This document shows positions 9,090 to 16,579 of a DNA stretch of 64,000 bases, piece by piece. Location of the stretch: NCBI GenBank assembly GCA_036489765.1, contig DASXFE010000087.1, positions 32,966 to 96,965 of the forward strand, in the 5' to 3' direction. A program made the translations under genes and the position numbers. The DNA is from DATARH01 sp036489765. Lineage in GTDB: Bacteria; Pseudomonadota; Alphaproteobacteria; ATCC43930; CGMCC-115725. Positions within the stretch are counted from its first letter, which is position 1; each line of letters begins with the position of its first letter. The notes beneath the pieces were generated by a model. It did no database searches. It saw only the letters and a list, made by a program, of their open reading frames with translations, and was not told the DNA's origin.

Positions 9090-10208
9090 TCAGCCGGCGT
9101 CGGCGCTCGCCACGGGGCCGGCTCCGGCGAGAGCGTGGTGGTCGAAGGCGATGCTTTTGATGACGGCGTAGACCGGCCGGCCGGGGGTGAGGCGGAGGCT
9201 TTCGACCGAGCGGCGGGTGAGACGGGCGATCAAGGGCTCGCCGGCGCAATCGAGGCGGATCTCGACGATCGGGCCGTCTGCCTGACCGATCTCGGCGACG
9301 ATGCCTGGGAGGACGTTGAGGGCGCTGAGACCTTCGGGCGGGGCGAGGGCGATCATCACGTCGCGGGCGCGGATGCGCACCCGGAGTTGGGTGCCGAGCG
9401 GGATGTCGAGGCGCGGCACCCGGAGTTCGCCGGCCGCCGCTCGCAACAGGCTGAGGCCGAAGGTGACGTCTACGCCGGTGACGCGGGTGTTGAGGATCGC
9501 GCCGGCCTCGACCCGCCCGGTCAGCGGAAAGAGGTCGAGGCGCCCCATGATCTCGGCCGGGCTGCCGGTCGCGGCGACGCGGCCGTCGGACAGCACGACG
9601 AGCGTCGTCGCCAGGCGGGCGACCTCCGGGATCGAGTGGCTGACATAGACGATCGGCGTGCGGATCTCGTCGCGCAGCCGCTCGATATAGGGGAGGATTT
9701 CTGCCTTGCGCCCCTCGTCGAGCGAGGCGAGGGGTTCGTCCATCACCAGGACGCGCGGCCGTGCCAGCAGCGCCCGGCCGATCGCGACGCGCTGCTTCTC
9801 GCCGCCCGACAGGTTCTCCGGCCGCCGCGCCAGCAGATCGCCGATGCCGAGGAGTGCGACGATCTGGTCGAACTCGCCGGTGTCCTTCGGGCCTTTGGCA
9901 AAGCGGGCACCGTAGAGCAGATTGCGCCGCACGTTCAGATGCGGGAACAGCCGTCCTTCCTGGAACACATAGCCGATGCGGCGGCGATGCGGGGGGACGA
10001 ACCGGCGGGTCGCGGTGTCGGTGAGGACGTCGCCGTCGACCTCGATGCGGCCCCGATCCGGGCGGATGAGGCCGGCGATCACGTTGATCAGCGAGGTCTT
10101 GCCGGCGCCGGAGCGGCCGAAGAGGGCGGTGAGGCCGGCACCGGCGGCGAAATCGACGGCGAGGTGAAAACCGCCGAGCCGGTGGTCGATCGCGACCCGG
10201 AGCGTCAC
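9090..10208 (-). CDS. modC: Molybdate ABC transporter ATP-binding protein ModC
   Basis: A 372-residue ATPase. Walker A GRSGAGKT lies at residues 31-38, the signature LSGGEKQRVAIGRAL and Walker B VLVMDEPLASLD follow, and a C-terminal TOBE/Mop domain (about residues 285-355) has the regulatory oxyanion-binding pattern of ModC. It powers molybdate import through ModB. The GTG start overlaps the modB stop codon (GTGA), showing translational coupling. Because tupBA lacks its own ATPase, ModC might also energise TupB; that is inference. Confidence 0.92.
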   Translation of the reverse strand: MTLRVAIDHRLGGFHLAVDFAAGAGLTALFGRSGAGKTSLINVIAGLIRPDRGRIEVDGDVLTDTATRRFVPPHRRRIGYVFQEGRLFPHLNVRRNLLYGARFAKGPKDTGEFDQIVALLGIGDLLARRPENLSGGEKQRVAIGRALLARPRVLVMDEPLASLDEGRKAEILPYIERLRDEIRTPIVYVSHSIPEVARLATTLVVLSDGRVAATGSPAEIMGRLDLFPLTGRVEAGAILNTRVTGVDVTFGLSLLRAAAGELRVPRLDIPLGTQLRVRIRARDVMIALAPPEGLSALNVLPGIVAEIGQADGPIVEIRLDCAGEPLIARLTRRSVESLRLTPGRPVYAVIKSIAFDHHALAGAGPVASADAG

Positions 10209-10906
10209 GTCGCGGTTCCCCGCATGGCGCGGCGGGCGAGCGCCTCGGAGATGAAGAGCGCGACTGTGGAGATGACCACGGCGACGATCGTCAGCCGCAA
10301 CGCGCCCAGGTCGCCGCCCGGCACCTGCGTGAAGACGTAGATCGCGGTGGGGAGCGTCTGCGTCTCGCCGGGAATGTTCGAGACGAACGTGATCGTCGCG
10401 CCGAACTCGCCGAGCGAGCGGGCGAACGAGAGGATCATCCCGGCGACGATGCCCGGCAGGATCAGCGGCAGGGTCACGGTCAGGAACACGAATAGCCCGC
10501 TGGCGCCGAGCGTCGCGGCGGCGTCTTCGAGGCGGCGATCGACGGCGTCGAGCGACAGGCGGATCGCCCGCACCATCAGCGGAAAGCCCATCACCGCGCT
10601 GGCGAGCGCCGCGCCCGTCCAGCGGAACGCAAAGACGAGCCCGAAGACGTCCTCGAAAAACCGGCCGAGCGGCCCGCGCCGGCCGAACAACAGCAGCAGC
10701 ACGTATCCGGTCACCACCGGCGGCAATACCAGCGGCAGATGCACGATCGCGTTGAGCAGCGACCTGCCCCAGAACCGGCCGCGCGCGAGCAGCATCGCGG
10801 CGGCGATGCCGAACGGCAGGCTGCACGCCATCGCCCAGGCCGCGACCCACAGCGACAGGCGGATCGCGGTCAGTTCATCGGGCGAAAAATCCGTCAGCCA
10901 GCTCAA
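10205..10906 (-). CDS. modB: Molybdate ABC transporter permease ModB
   Basis: A 233-residue inner-membrane permease with five to six hydrophobic helices and the ATPase-docking EAA-type loop (EDAAATLGASGLFVFLTVTLPL) near residues 130-150, followed by the family-typical ARSLGEFGATITFVSNIPGETQTLP. It forms the molybdate channel with ModA and ModC. The start is 6 bases after modA ends and the stop overlaps modC, so modABC is one tight operon. Confidence 0.93.
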   Translation of the reverse strand: MSWLTDFSPDELTAIRLSLWVAAWAMACSLPFGIAAAMLLARGRFWGRSLLNAIVHLPLVLPPVVTGYVLLLLFGRRGPLGRFFEDVFGLVFAFRWTGAALASAVMGFPLMVRAIRLSLDAVDRRLEDAAATLGASGLFVFLTVTLPLILPGIVAGMILSFARSLGEFGATITFVSNIPGETQTLPTAIYVFTQVPGGDLGALRLTIVAVVISTVALFISEALARRAMRGTAT

Positions 10907-10912
10907 CGGACC

Positions 10913-11698
10913 TCAAGGTGCTTGGTTGAGAAAGTCGAACCCGGCCTTCTCGAACACCGCCTTGGCCGCGGGGGTCCGCAGATAGGTGACGAATGCCTTG
11001 GCATCGGGGTTCTTGGAGCTCGTGGTCAAGGCCATCGGGTAGATGATCGGCGGTACGCTATCGGCCGGGAATGTTGCGACGATCTTGACGTTAGGTTCAA
11101 CCGCCGCGTCGGTCTTGTAGACGATCCCGAACGGCGCCTCGCCGCGGGCGACGAGCGTCAGGGCCGCACGCACGTTCTCCGCCGCCGCGATCCGCCCCGA
11201 CACGCTGTCCCAGACGCCGAGCCTGGTCAGCGCCTCCTTGCCGTAGATGCCGGCCGGCACCGACGCCGGGTCGGCCATCGCGAGCTTGCCGCTGGCGCCG
11301 AGCGCCTGGGCGAGCGGGAATCCACGAGCGATCGTCACGCTGGCCGTGCTGTCCTTCGGCGCGATCAGCACCAAGACGTTGCCGAGCAGGTTGACCCGGC
11401 TGGATTTGTCGATCAGGTGCTTGTCGTCGAGATAGTCCATCCATTTGAGGTCGGCCGAGATGAAGACGTCGGCCGGGGCGGCGTTCTCGATCTGCTTCGC
11501 CAGCGTCGAGCTCGCCGCGTAGGAGATATCGGCATGCTTGCCGCTCGCCTTTGCGTTGTCGGCGTTGATCTGGTCGAGCACGTTCTTGAGGCTCGCGGCG
11601 GCAAAGACCACCACATCGCCCGGCGCCGCGAATGCCGCCGATGGGGCCAAGCCGAGCGCGACGACCACACACCCCAGCGCCAAGACGATCCGTCGCAT
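10913..11698 (-). CDS. modA: Molybdate-binding periplasmic protein ModA
   Basis: A 261-residue solute-binding protein with a signal peptide at residues 1-24 (ending AFAA). The ModA pattern VVVFAAASLKNVLDQI, ISYAASSTLAKQIENAAPADVFISAD and MADPASVPAGIYGKEAL is clear; these segments carry the Ser, Ala, Val and Tyr contacts to the oxyanion. The ATG at 11698 follows GGAGG by 6 bases and starts the signal peptide; an in-frame ATG 36 bases upstream lies inside the operator-like sequence and is rejected. It is first gene of modABC. Confidence 0.92.
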   Translation of the reverse strand: MRRIVLALGCVVVALGLAPSAAFAAPGDVVVFAAASLKNVLDQINADNAKASGKHADISYAASSTLAKQIENAAPADVFISADLKWMDYLDDKHLIDKSSRVNLLGNVLVLIAPKDSTASVTIARGFPLAQALGASGKLAMADPASVPAGIYGKEALTRLGVWDSVSGRIAAAENVRAALTLVARGEAPFGIVYKTDAAVEPNVKIVATFPADSVPPIIYPMALTTSSKNPDAKAFVTYLRTPAAKAVFEKAGFDFLNQAP

Positions 11699-11712
11699 GC
11701 GGTCCTCCGGTC

Positions 11713-11736
11713 CGTTATATTGTTTTATATACATCG
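11713..11736 (-). promoter_or_regulatory. ModE-type operator/promoter of modABC
   Basis: The + strand reads CGTTATAT, then TGTTT, then TATATACATCG. This resembles the ModE operator pattern (CGTTATAT half-site with a central gap and a mirrored ATATA...CG half-site). It is an AT-rich patch in otherwise GC-rich DNA and begins 14 bases upstream of the modA start codon. On the minus strand it also contains -10-like TATAAA and TATAAC. Binding by the ModE-like protein encoded at 7076 would repress transport when molybdate is plentiful; that is inferred. Confidence 0.6.
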
Positions 11737-11810
11737 GTGAATACGCGATTGCCTAGTGCCGGGACGCCGCATCCCTTTATCCTTGTTCCGGCAACATTGG
11801 AGGGGCGGGG

Positions 11811-11921
11811 ATGAGCGAGGCGGTGCGCTGGCTTCTGTCGGCCCAGGCCAAGTACATAACGGGGCAGACGCTGGTCGTCGACGCCGGCGCCAGCCTCGTC
11901 GGTCCCGCCCGCGTGCCGTGA
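11811..11921 (+). pseudogene. Remnant of a short-chain dehydrogenase (C-terminal tail)
   Basis: A 36-codon frame encodes VRWLLSAQAKYITGQTLVV and DAGASL, the C-terminal motif of classical SDR enzymes (last helix, then the TGQ-x-L-x-VDGG strand). The upstream frame shows no SDR similarity, so the rest of the gene is gone. GGAGGGGCGGGG precedes its ATG, probably by chance. It differs from the tail of the intact SDR 18 bases downstream (FVTGAAIPVDGG), so it is not a simple tandem duplicate of that gene. Confidence 0.65.
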
Positions 11922-11938
11922 ACCCAAGGGAGACTGCG

Positions 11939-12709
11939 ATGAATCTATTCGACCTCAGCGGCCGGGTGGCGATCGTCACCGGCGGCAATGGCGGGATCGG
12001 GCTCGGCATGGCGCGCGGGCTCGCCGGCGCCGGGGCGACGGTCGTCGTCGCCGCGCGCAACCGTGAGAAGTCGCTGGAGGCGGTCGCCGAGCTCGGCATG
12101 ATCTCCGGACCGGACGGGGCGGCGTTCGTCGCGCTCGATGTCGGCGACCCGGCCTCGTGCCGCGGCGTCGTCGACGAGGTCGCCGGGCGCTTCGGCCGGC
12201 TCGACATCCTCATCAACAACGCCGGCATGTCGATCCGGAAGCCGCCCGAGACCTACACGGTGGAGGAGTGGGTGCAGGTGCTCAACGTCAACCTGACCGG
12301 CGCCTTCGTGCTGTGCCAAGCGGCCCATGCGCCGATGAAAAGGCAAGGCGGCGGCAAGATCATCAATATCGGGTCGATGATGTCGATCTTTGGCGGCGCC
12401 TATGCCGCGCCCTATTCGTCGTCCAAGGGCGGGATCGTGCAGATGACCAAATCGCTCGGCACCGCCTGGGCCAAGGACAACATCCAGGTCAATGCGGTTT
12501 TGCCTGGCTGGATCGACACCGAATTGACCCAGAATGCCCGCGATCAGGTGCAGGGGCTCAACGAGCGCGTCCTCGCCCGCACCCCGGCCGGCCGCTGGGG
12601 CGTCCCCAACGACCTGTCGGGGGTCGCGGTGTTCCTCGCCGCCGCAGCGTCAGACTTCGTCACCGGTGCGGCCATCCCCGTAGACGGCGGATACGCATCC
12701 GAATTCTAG
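11939..12709 (+). CDS. SDR-family NAD(P)-dependent oxidoreductase
   Basis: A 256-residue classical short-chain dehydrogenase. The cofactor motif TGGNGGIGLG is at residues 14-23, NNAG at about 90-93, Ser in NIGSMMS, the catalytic YSSSK, and the C-terminal TGAAIPVDGGY. Closest in style to gluconate/glucose dehydrogenases and KduD-like enzymes; the substrate is not determinable. The ATG at 11939 follows AAGGGAG by 6 bases. An SDR tail remnant lies directly upstream. Confidence 0.88.
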   Translation: MNLFDLSGRVAIVTGGNGGIGLGMARGLAGAGATVVVAARNREKSLEAVAELGMISGPDGAAFVALDVGDPASCRGVVDEVAGRFGRLDILINNAGMSIRKPPETYTVEEWVQVLNVNLTGAFVLCQAAHAPMKRQGGGKIINIGSMMSIFGGAYAAPYSSSKGGIVQMTKSLGTAWAKDNIQVNAVLPGWIDTELTQNARDQVQGLNERVLARTPAGRWGVPNDLSGVAVFLAAAASDFVTGAAIPVDGGYASEF

Positions 12710-12710
12710 G

Positions 12711-12998
12711 CTAGGGGAGCTGCGCGACGCGCACCGGGGCCCGGCTGTGCTTGCTCCAGGTGCCCGTGTTGTCGCCGACCGCGACGCGCATCCGCGAATA
12801 GCAATCCTCGCGCTCGCTCGCCAGATAGCGGATGAACGAGCCGCTTTGCTGCTGGCAAAGCTGCAGCGCCTCGCGCTTGTGCGCGTCGGTCGGATAGCTG
12901 CTCTGATAGATCGCGGCCAGTTCATGCGGGAAACTCGCCGCCGTCGCCAGCAACACCGCTGCCCCGCACAGGCCGATCTTCTTCACCAGCGTCATCAT
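12711..12998 (-). CDS. Small secreted protein of unknown function
   Basis: A 95-residue protein with a signal peptide (KKIGLCGAAVLLATAASFP, residues about 6-24). The mature part has two Cys (CQQQSG and DCYSRM), which may form a disulfide, followed by a basic tail. GGAGGCG precedes two consecutive ATG codons at 12998 and 12995; the second has the better spacing. It converges on the SDR gene with one base between stops. Its upstream region is unusually AT-rich. No family is recognised. Confidence 0.6.
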   Translation of the reverse strand: MMTLVKKIGLCGAAVLLATAASFPHELAAIYQSSYPTDAHKREALQLCQQQSGSFIRYLASEREDCYSRMRVAVGDNTGTWSKHSRAPVRVAQLP

Positions 12999-13130
12999 CG
13001 CCTCCAGACATCACCGCCGGCACCGTGCCGGCACGCGACATTCCTCAAGAGGCGTGCCAGGGAGGCTGGATTGGATAAGTGTAGGGCCTGTGCGTAGGAG
13101 TATAGTTAAACGAATATTTCTGGTGTTCCT

Positions 13131-13166
13131 GTCTTGCAATTTGCAATGTGGTTTGCAACGCAAGAC
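13131..13166. repeat. Imperfect inverted repeat in an AT-rich intergenic region
   Basis: GTCTTGC at 13131-13137 is mirrored by GCAAGAC at 13160-13166, and inside lie two copies of TTTGCAA. It sits in an AT-rich stretch (about 13095-13195) between the MetE-like gene end (13242) and the start of the small secreted protein gene (12998). It could be an operator or part of the latter's promoter region. No tRNA or known RNA gene was recognised here. Confidence 0.4.
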
Positions 13167-13241
13167 GAATATATAAGGTATTTAATTTAGGTCGAGGAGA
13201 CCATTTGGGGGGAATCGCCCGCGCGTCCGCGCCAGTGCCGC

Positions 13242-14378
13242 CTATTTCCAAAACTCCCGCGTCGCCAGCCGGCACCCCTCGGCCATCGCGGCGAATTTGG
13301 CCCAGACGACCTGCGGGTCGACGGCGGCCTGGCCGACCCAGGTGCCGTAGCCGCAGTCGCTGCCGGCGATGACGTTTTCGCGGCCGACGAGCCTCGCGTA
13401 GCGGCCGATGCGCTGGGCGATCAACTCGGGATGCTCGATGAAGTTGGTCTTCGACTCGAGGACCCCGGGGATGAGGATCTTGCCCTCAGGCAGTTTCACG
13501 GTTTCGAAGACGGCCCATTCGTGGGCGTGGCGCGGGTTGGCGGCCTCGAAGGACAGGCCGGCGGGCTTCGCGGTGAAGATCACGTCGATGATGTCGCGCA
13601 GCGGCACGTCGCAATGGTGCGGGCCCTCGTAGTTGCCCCAGCAGAGATGGAGCCGGGCGCGGTCGGCCGGGATGTTGCGGAGGGCGTGGTTGAGCGCCTC
13701 GATGTGAAGCGCGGCGGCCTTGCGGAATTCCTCGGTCGTGAGCCCCGCGTACTGGATGTGCCGGCCCATCGCGAGATCCGGGCAGTCGATCTGCAGGATG
13801 TGGCCGGCGTTGACCACGGTTTCGTATTCGGGGCGCATCGCCTCGGCGATGTCGGCGAGATAGGCCTCGCGGGTCGGGTAGTAGCCATTGTGGAAGAACA
13901 GCGAGATGAGGCCCGGCGAGGCGGCGCTCAGAAACCCTTCGCCGCCGGTGAGCGCGGCCGACAGGTTGTCGGCGTCTTCCTGCGCCGCCTTGGTGTCGCG
14001 GGCGCGGACGGGGCCGGTGCAGCCGGGGGTCTTGCGGCGGGCGCGGCCCGGGTCGCCGAAGACGCGGCGGGCGAGGGCGGGGAACTCGACAAGGTCCTGG
14101 TAGGTGAGGGGATGGCTCTCGCCGCCAAACCCGTCGAGCCGGTCCTTGATGTAGGTGGCGTAGCTCGGCTTCGAGAGCTCGCCGTCGTTGACGATGTCGA
14201 TCCCGGCGCCCTGCTGGAGCGCCACCACCTCGGCGACCGCCTCGCGGATACGCGCGGCGAGTGCTCCCGGGTCCACGGGCACGCCCTCCTCTTTCGCGAA
14301 CATCGTCCGCACCAGGTCGTCGGGGCGCGGCAGGCTCCCGGTGTGGGTGGTAAGAAAGCGCTCGGTGCTGCGCTGCAT
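13242..14378 (-). CDS. MetE-like cobalamin-independent methionine synthase-family protein
   Basis: A 378-residue TIM-barrel protein matching only the C-terminal catalytic half of MetE (MetE itself is about 750 residues). Zinc-site candidates are the His/Cys of LHLCWGNY, a downstream Glu, and the Cys of AGSDCGYGTW near the C-terminus, in the order seen in MetE. Stand-alone proteins of this type include core methionine synthases and enzymes that demethylate other compounds, so the methyl donor is uncertain. It begins with TTHTGSLPRP, typical of the group. No partner genes adjoin it. Confidence 0.82.
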   Translation of the reverse strand: MQRSTERFLTTHTGSLPRPDDLVRTMFAKEEGVPVDPGALAARIREAVAEVVALQQGAGIDIVNDGELSKPSYATYIKDRLDGFGGESHPLTYQDLVEFPALARRVFGDPGRARRKTPGCTGPVRARDTKAAQEDADNLSAALTGGEGFLSAASPGLISLFFHNGYYPTREAYLADIAEAMRPEYETVVNAGHILQIDCPDLAMGRHIQYAGLTTEEFRKAAALHIEALNHALRNIPADRARLHLCWGNYEGPHHCDVPLRDIIDVIFTAKPAGLSFEAANPRHAHEWAVFETVKLPEGKILIPGVLESKTNFIEHPELIAQRIGRYARLVGRENVIAGSDCGYGTWVGQAAVDPQVVWAKFAAMAEGCRLATREFWK

Positions 14379-14706
14379 GTTCGCCTCCCTCGACCTCGTA
14401 GGATGGGCTGAACTTCGCGAAGTTCATCAAGGATTTTAACCATAGAGGCACCGAGGCACAGAGGGGCGCGAGGCGCTTCAAAAAAAGTCATTCACAAAGA
14501 GGCAGTGAGACAGTGAGTTTGCTGCCCACCCCTCACCGTCCCACCGCTTCATTGTGAATCTTGGGCGCTCCGCGCCCCTCTGTGTCTCTGCGCCTCGGTG
14601 GTGAAACGGATATCAGATGGGCTTCGCGTGGCTGGGCCGATCCTGTGGGTTGCGGGTGGGGCGGCTTATCGCCTATCGGTAAGGCATGCTGGAAAGGATG
14701 CCGTGA
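14379..14706. repeat. Intergenic region holding a long nested inverted repeat (14434-14606)
   Basis: No gene is seen in these 328 bases. The left arm (14434-14517, starting TTTTAACCATAGAGGC) is mirrored almost throughout by the right arm (14531-14606, ending TGCGCCTCGGTGGTGAAA), leaving a loop of about 13 bases. Both arms contain ACAGAGGGGCGCG and TTCACAA...GTGAG segments. This could fold into a hairpin of about 70 base pairs with mismatches. A separate perfect 16-base palindrome, GAACTTCGCGAAGTTC, is at 14410-14425. It looks like a palindromic dispersed element (MITE- or REP-like). Confidence 0.7.
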
Positions 14707-16389
14707 ATGACCCAGACCGTTGCCCGCCTGCTTGCCGAAAGCCTCGAGGCGCATGATGTCGACCAGATCTTTTGCGTGCCGGGGGAGAGCTATATCGGGC
14801 TGACGAGCGCGCTGATCGAACGCAACTCGATGCGGCTCGTCGTGTGCCGGCATGAGGGCGGGGCCGGGTACATGGCGGTCGCGGACGGGCGGCTCAGGAG
14901 CCGGGCCGGGGTTGCGATGGTGTCGCGCGGGCCGGGGCTGTCGAACGCGATGGTGTCGCTGCACTCGGCCTATCACGACGCGACGCCGATGGTCCTCCTG
15001 GTCGGCCAGGTCGAGCGCAAGGATTTCGGGCGCCTGGCCTTGCAGGAGCAGAACTATTCGAAGCTCCTCTCCGACGTCACCAAGCAGGTGATCGAGGTCA
15101 ACGAGCCCGAGCAGGCGTCGGAGGCGATCGCGCGCGCTTTCCACATCGCCGAAAGCGGCACGCAGGGTCCGGTCGCGGTGATCCTGCCCGAAGACATCTT
15201 CGACGAGACGACCGACGCCGAATTGAACCAGGCGCGCGGCCGCATCGTCGCCGGGCCGCGGCAGACCGATCTCGACCGGCTTGCCGAGATGCTGGCCAAG
15301 GCCGAGCGGCCGCTGATCCTCGTCGGCGGCGCGATGATGGCGGACGCGGTCGCCGACAATGCCGCCTTCGCCGATCTCAACCGCCTCGCCGAGGAATGGG
15401 TCTTGCCGATCAGCCCGACCCATCGCCGGCCGCAGCTCTTCGACGCCAACCACCCGAATTACGGCGGCTACATGGGGATTCGGGTGCCGCCTCCGCTGAT
15501 CTCCGAGATGAAGAAGGCCGACCTGATGGTGGCGCTCGGCGAGCGGCTCACCGACTCGGTCAGCCAGTCCTACACCTTCCCGGCTGCGCCGCAGCCGCAG
15601 CTTCCGCTCGTTCATGTCTGGCCCGATCCGAACGAGGTCGGGCGTGTGTGGCGTCCCGATCTCGGCATTCCGGCTGGCCCGCATGAGGTTGTGAAGGCGC
15701 TGCTCCAGCGCGGCGCACCGAAGGACGCGGCGAAGCGCCAGGGCTGGGTGTCGGGCCTCAACGCGATCCACCGCAAGCTCCTCGCGAAGGAGTGGGATGC
15801 GACGAGCGACGGGATCAATTTCGCCGCGATCGTCTGCGAAATCGACAAGCATCTCGCGCCGGATGCGACCGTCACCAGTGATGCTGGCAATTTCGGCAGC
15901 TTCCTCCACCGCTATATCGGGTTCAAACAGGGGCAGGTGTTCCTGTCGTCGGTCGTCGGCGCGATGGGGTCGGGGGTGCCGATGGCGGTCGCGGCGTCAT
16001 TGCGGCGGCCGGGGACGCAGGTCGTCGCCTTTGTCGGCGACGGCGGCGCGATGATGGCCGGCAACGAGATCGCGACGGCGATGCAATACGGCGCGACGCC
16101 GATCCTCGTCATCTCCGACAACTCGATGTACGGCACGATCGGGATGCATTCCTACATGCGCTATCCCGAGCGGCCGTTCATGGAGGGGACGCGCCTCACC
16201 AATCCGGATTTTGCCGCCTGGGCCCGCTCGTTCGGCGCCGAGGGGATCACGATCCGCGACGAGGGCGAAATCGGCCCGGGCATCGCCCGCGCCTTCGCCG
16301 TGAAAACCAAGCCCGTGGTGGTGCATTGCCTGACGAGCGCGATCCAGATGAGCGCCTGGCGGCGGTATCAGGGGGAGACGCTGCCGTAG
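14707..16389 (+). CDS. Thiamine-pyrophosphate enzyme, acetolactate-synthase-like
   Basis: A 560-residue cytoplasmic enzyme with the three domains of the TPP decarboxylase/acetolactate synthase superfamily. The N-terminal domain carries the catalytic Glu50 in CRHEGGAGYMA, the central domain starts around residue 190, and the C-terminal domain has the TPP/magnesium motif GDGG (about 443-446) ending in SDNSMYG (about 469-475). No regulatory subunit gene (ilvN/ilvH) lies nearby and the FAD-site features of true AHAS are not obvious, so the role in branched-chain synthesis is doubtful. The substrate is not known. Confidence 0.85.
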   Translation: MTQTVARLLAESLEAHDVDQIFCVPGESYIGLTSALIERNSMRLVVCRHEGGAGYMAVADGRLRSRAGVAMVSRGPGLSNAMVSLHSAYHDATPMVLLVGQVERKDFGRLALQEQNYSKLLSDVTKQVIEVNEPEQASEAIARAFHIAESGTQGPVAVILPEDIFDETTDAELNQARGRIVAGPRQTDLDRLAEMLAKAERPLILVGGAMMADAVADNAAFADLNRLAEEWVLPISPTHRRPQLFDANHPNYGGYMGIRVPPPLISEMKKADLMVALGERLTDSVSQSYTFPAAPQPQLPLVHVWPDPNEVGRVWRPDLGIPAGPHEVVKALLQRGAPKDAAKRQGWVSGLNAIHRKLLAKEWDATSDGINFAAIVCEIDKHLAPDATVTSDAGNFGSFLHRYIGFKQGQVFLSSVVGAMGSGVPMAVAASLRRPGTQVVAFVGDGGAMMAGNEIATAMQYGATPILVISDNSMYGTIGMHSYMRYPERPFMEGTRLTNPDFAAWARSFGAEGITIRDEGEIGPGIARAFAVKTKPVVVHCLTSAIQMSAWRRYQGETLP

Positions 16390-16402
16390 GAGCTGCTTTC
16401 GG

Positions 16403-16432
16403 AGGATGGGCTTCGCTGCGCTCAACCCATCC
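16403..16432. repeat. Dispersed palindromic element, GGATGGG...CCCATCC type
   Basis: GGATGGG at 16404-16410 and CCCATCC at 16426-16432 flank CTTCGCTGCGCTCAA. It lies 14 bases after the TPP-enzyme stop, where it could act as a transcription terminator or processing signal. A partial copy starts at 14399 (AGGATGGGCTGAACTTCGCG). The remaining intergenic bases up to 16579 show nothing recognisable. Confidence 0.6.
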
Positions 16433-16579
16433 CACGACGCCCGCGCATCACGGGTGCACCTCGTCCGAAAACATGCCACCCTGGCATTCCGACGCGGTGA
16501 GCGCAGCATCGTCGGCATAGGTAAGCACGAGAACGGCGTGAACGTGGACGCCTGACCTCTTAAGCGTGAGGAGGGTTCC

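Noticed and set aside
9090..10850. Apparent ModB-ModC fusion of 586 residues
   Set aside because: The N-terminal portion is modB read in the wrong frame; the true modB and modC overlap by GTGA and are separate proteins.
14379..14706. tRNA or structured RNA gene
   Set aside because: The arms form one long imperfect hairpin, with no cloverleaf or recognised RNA family pattern.
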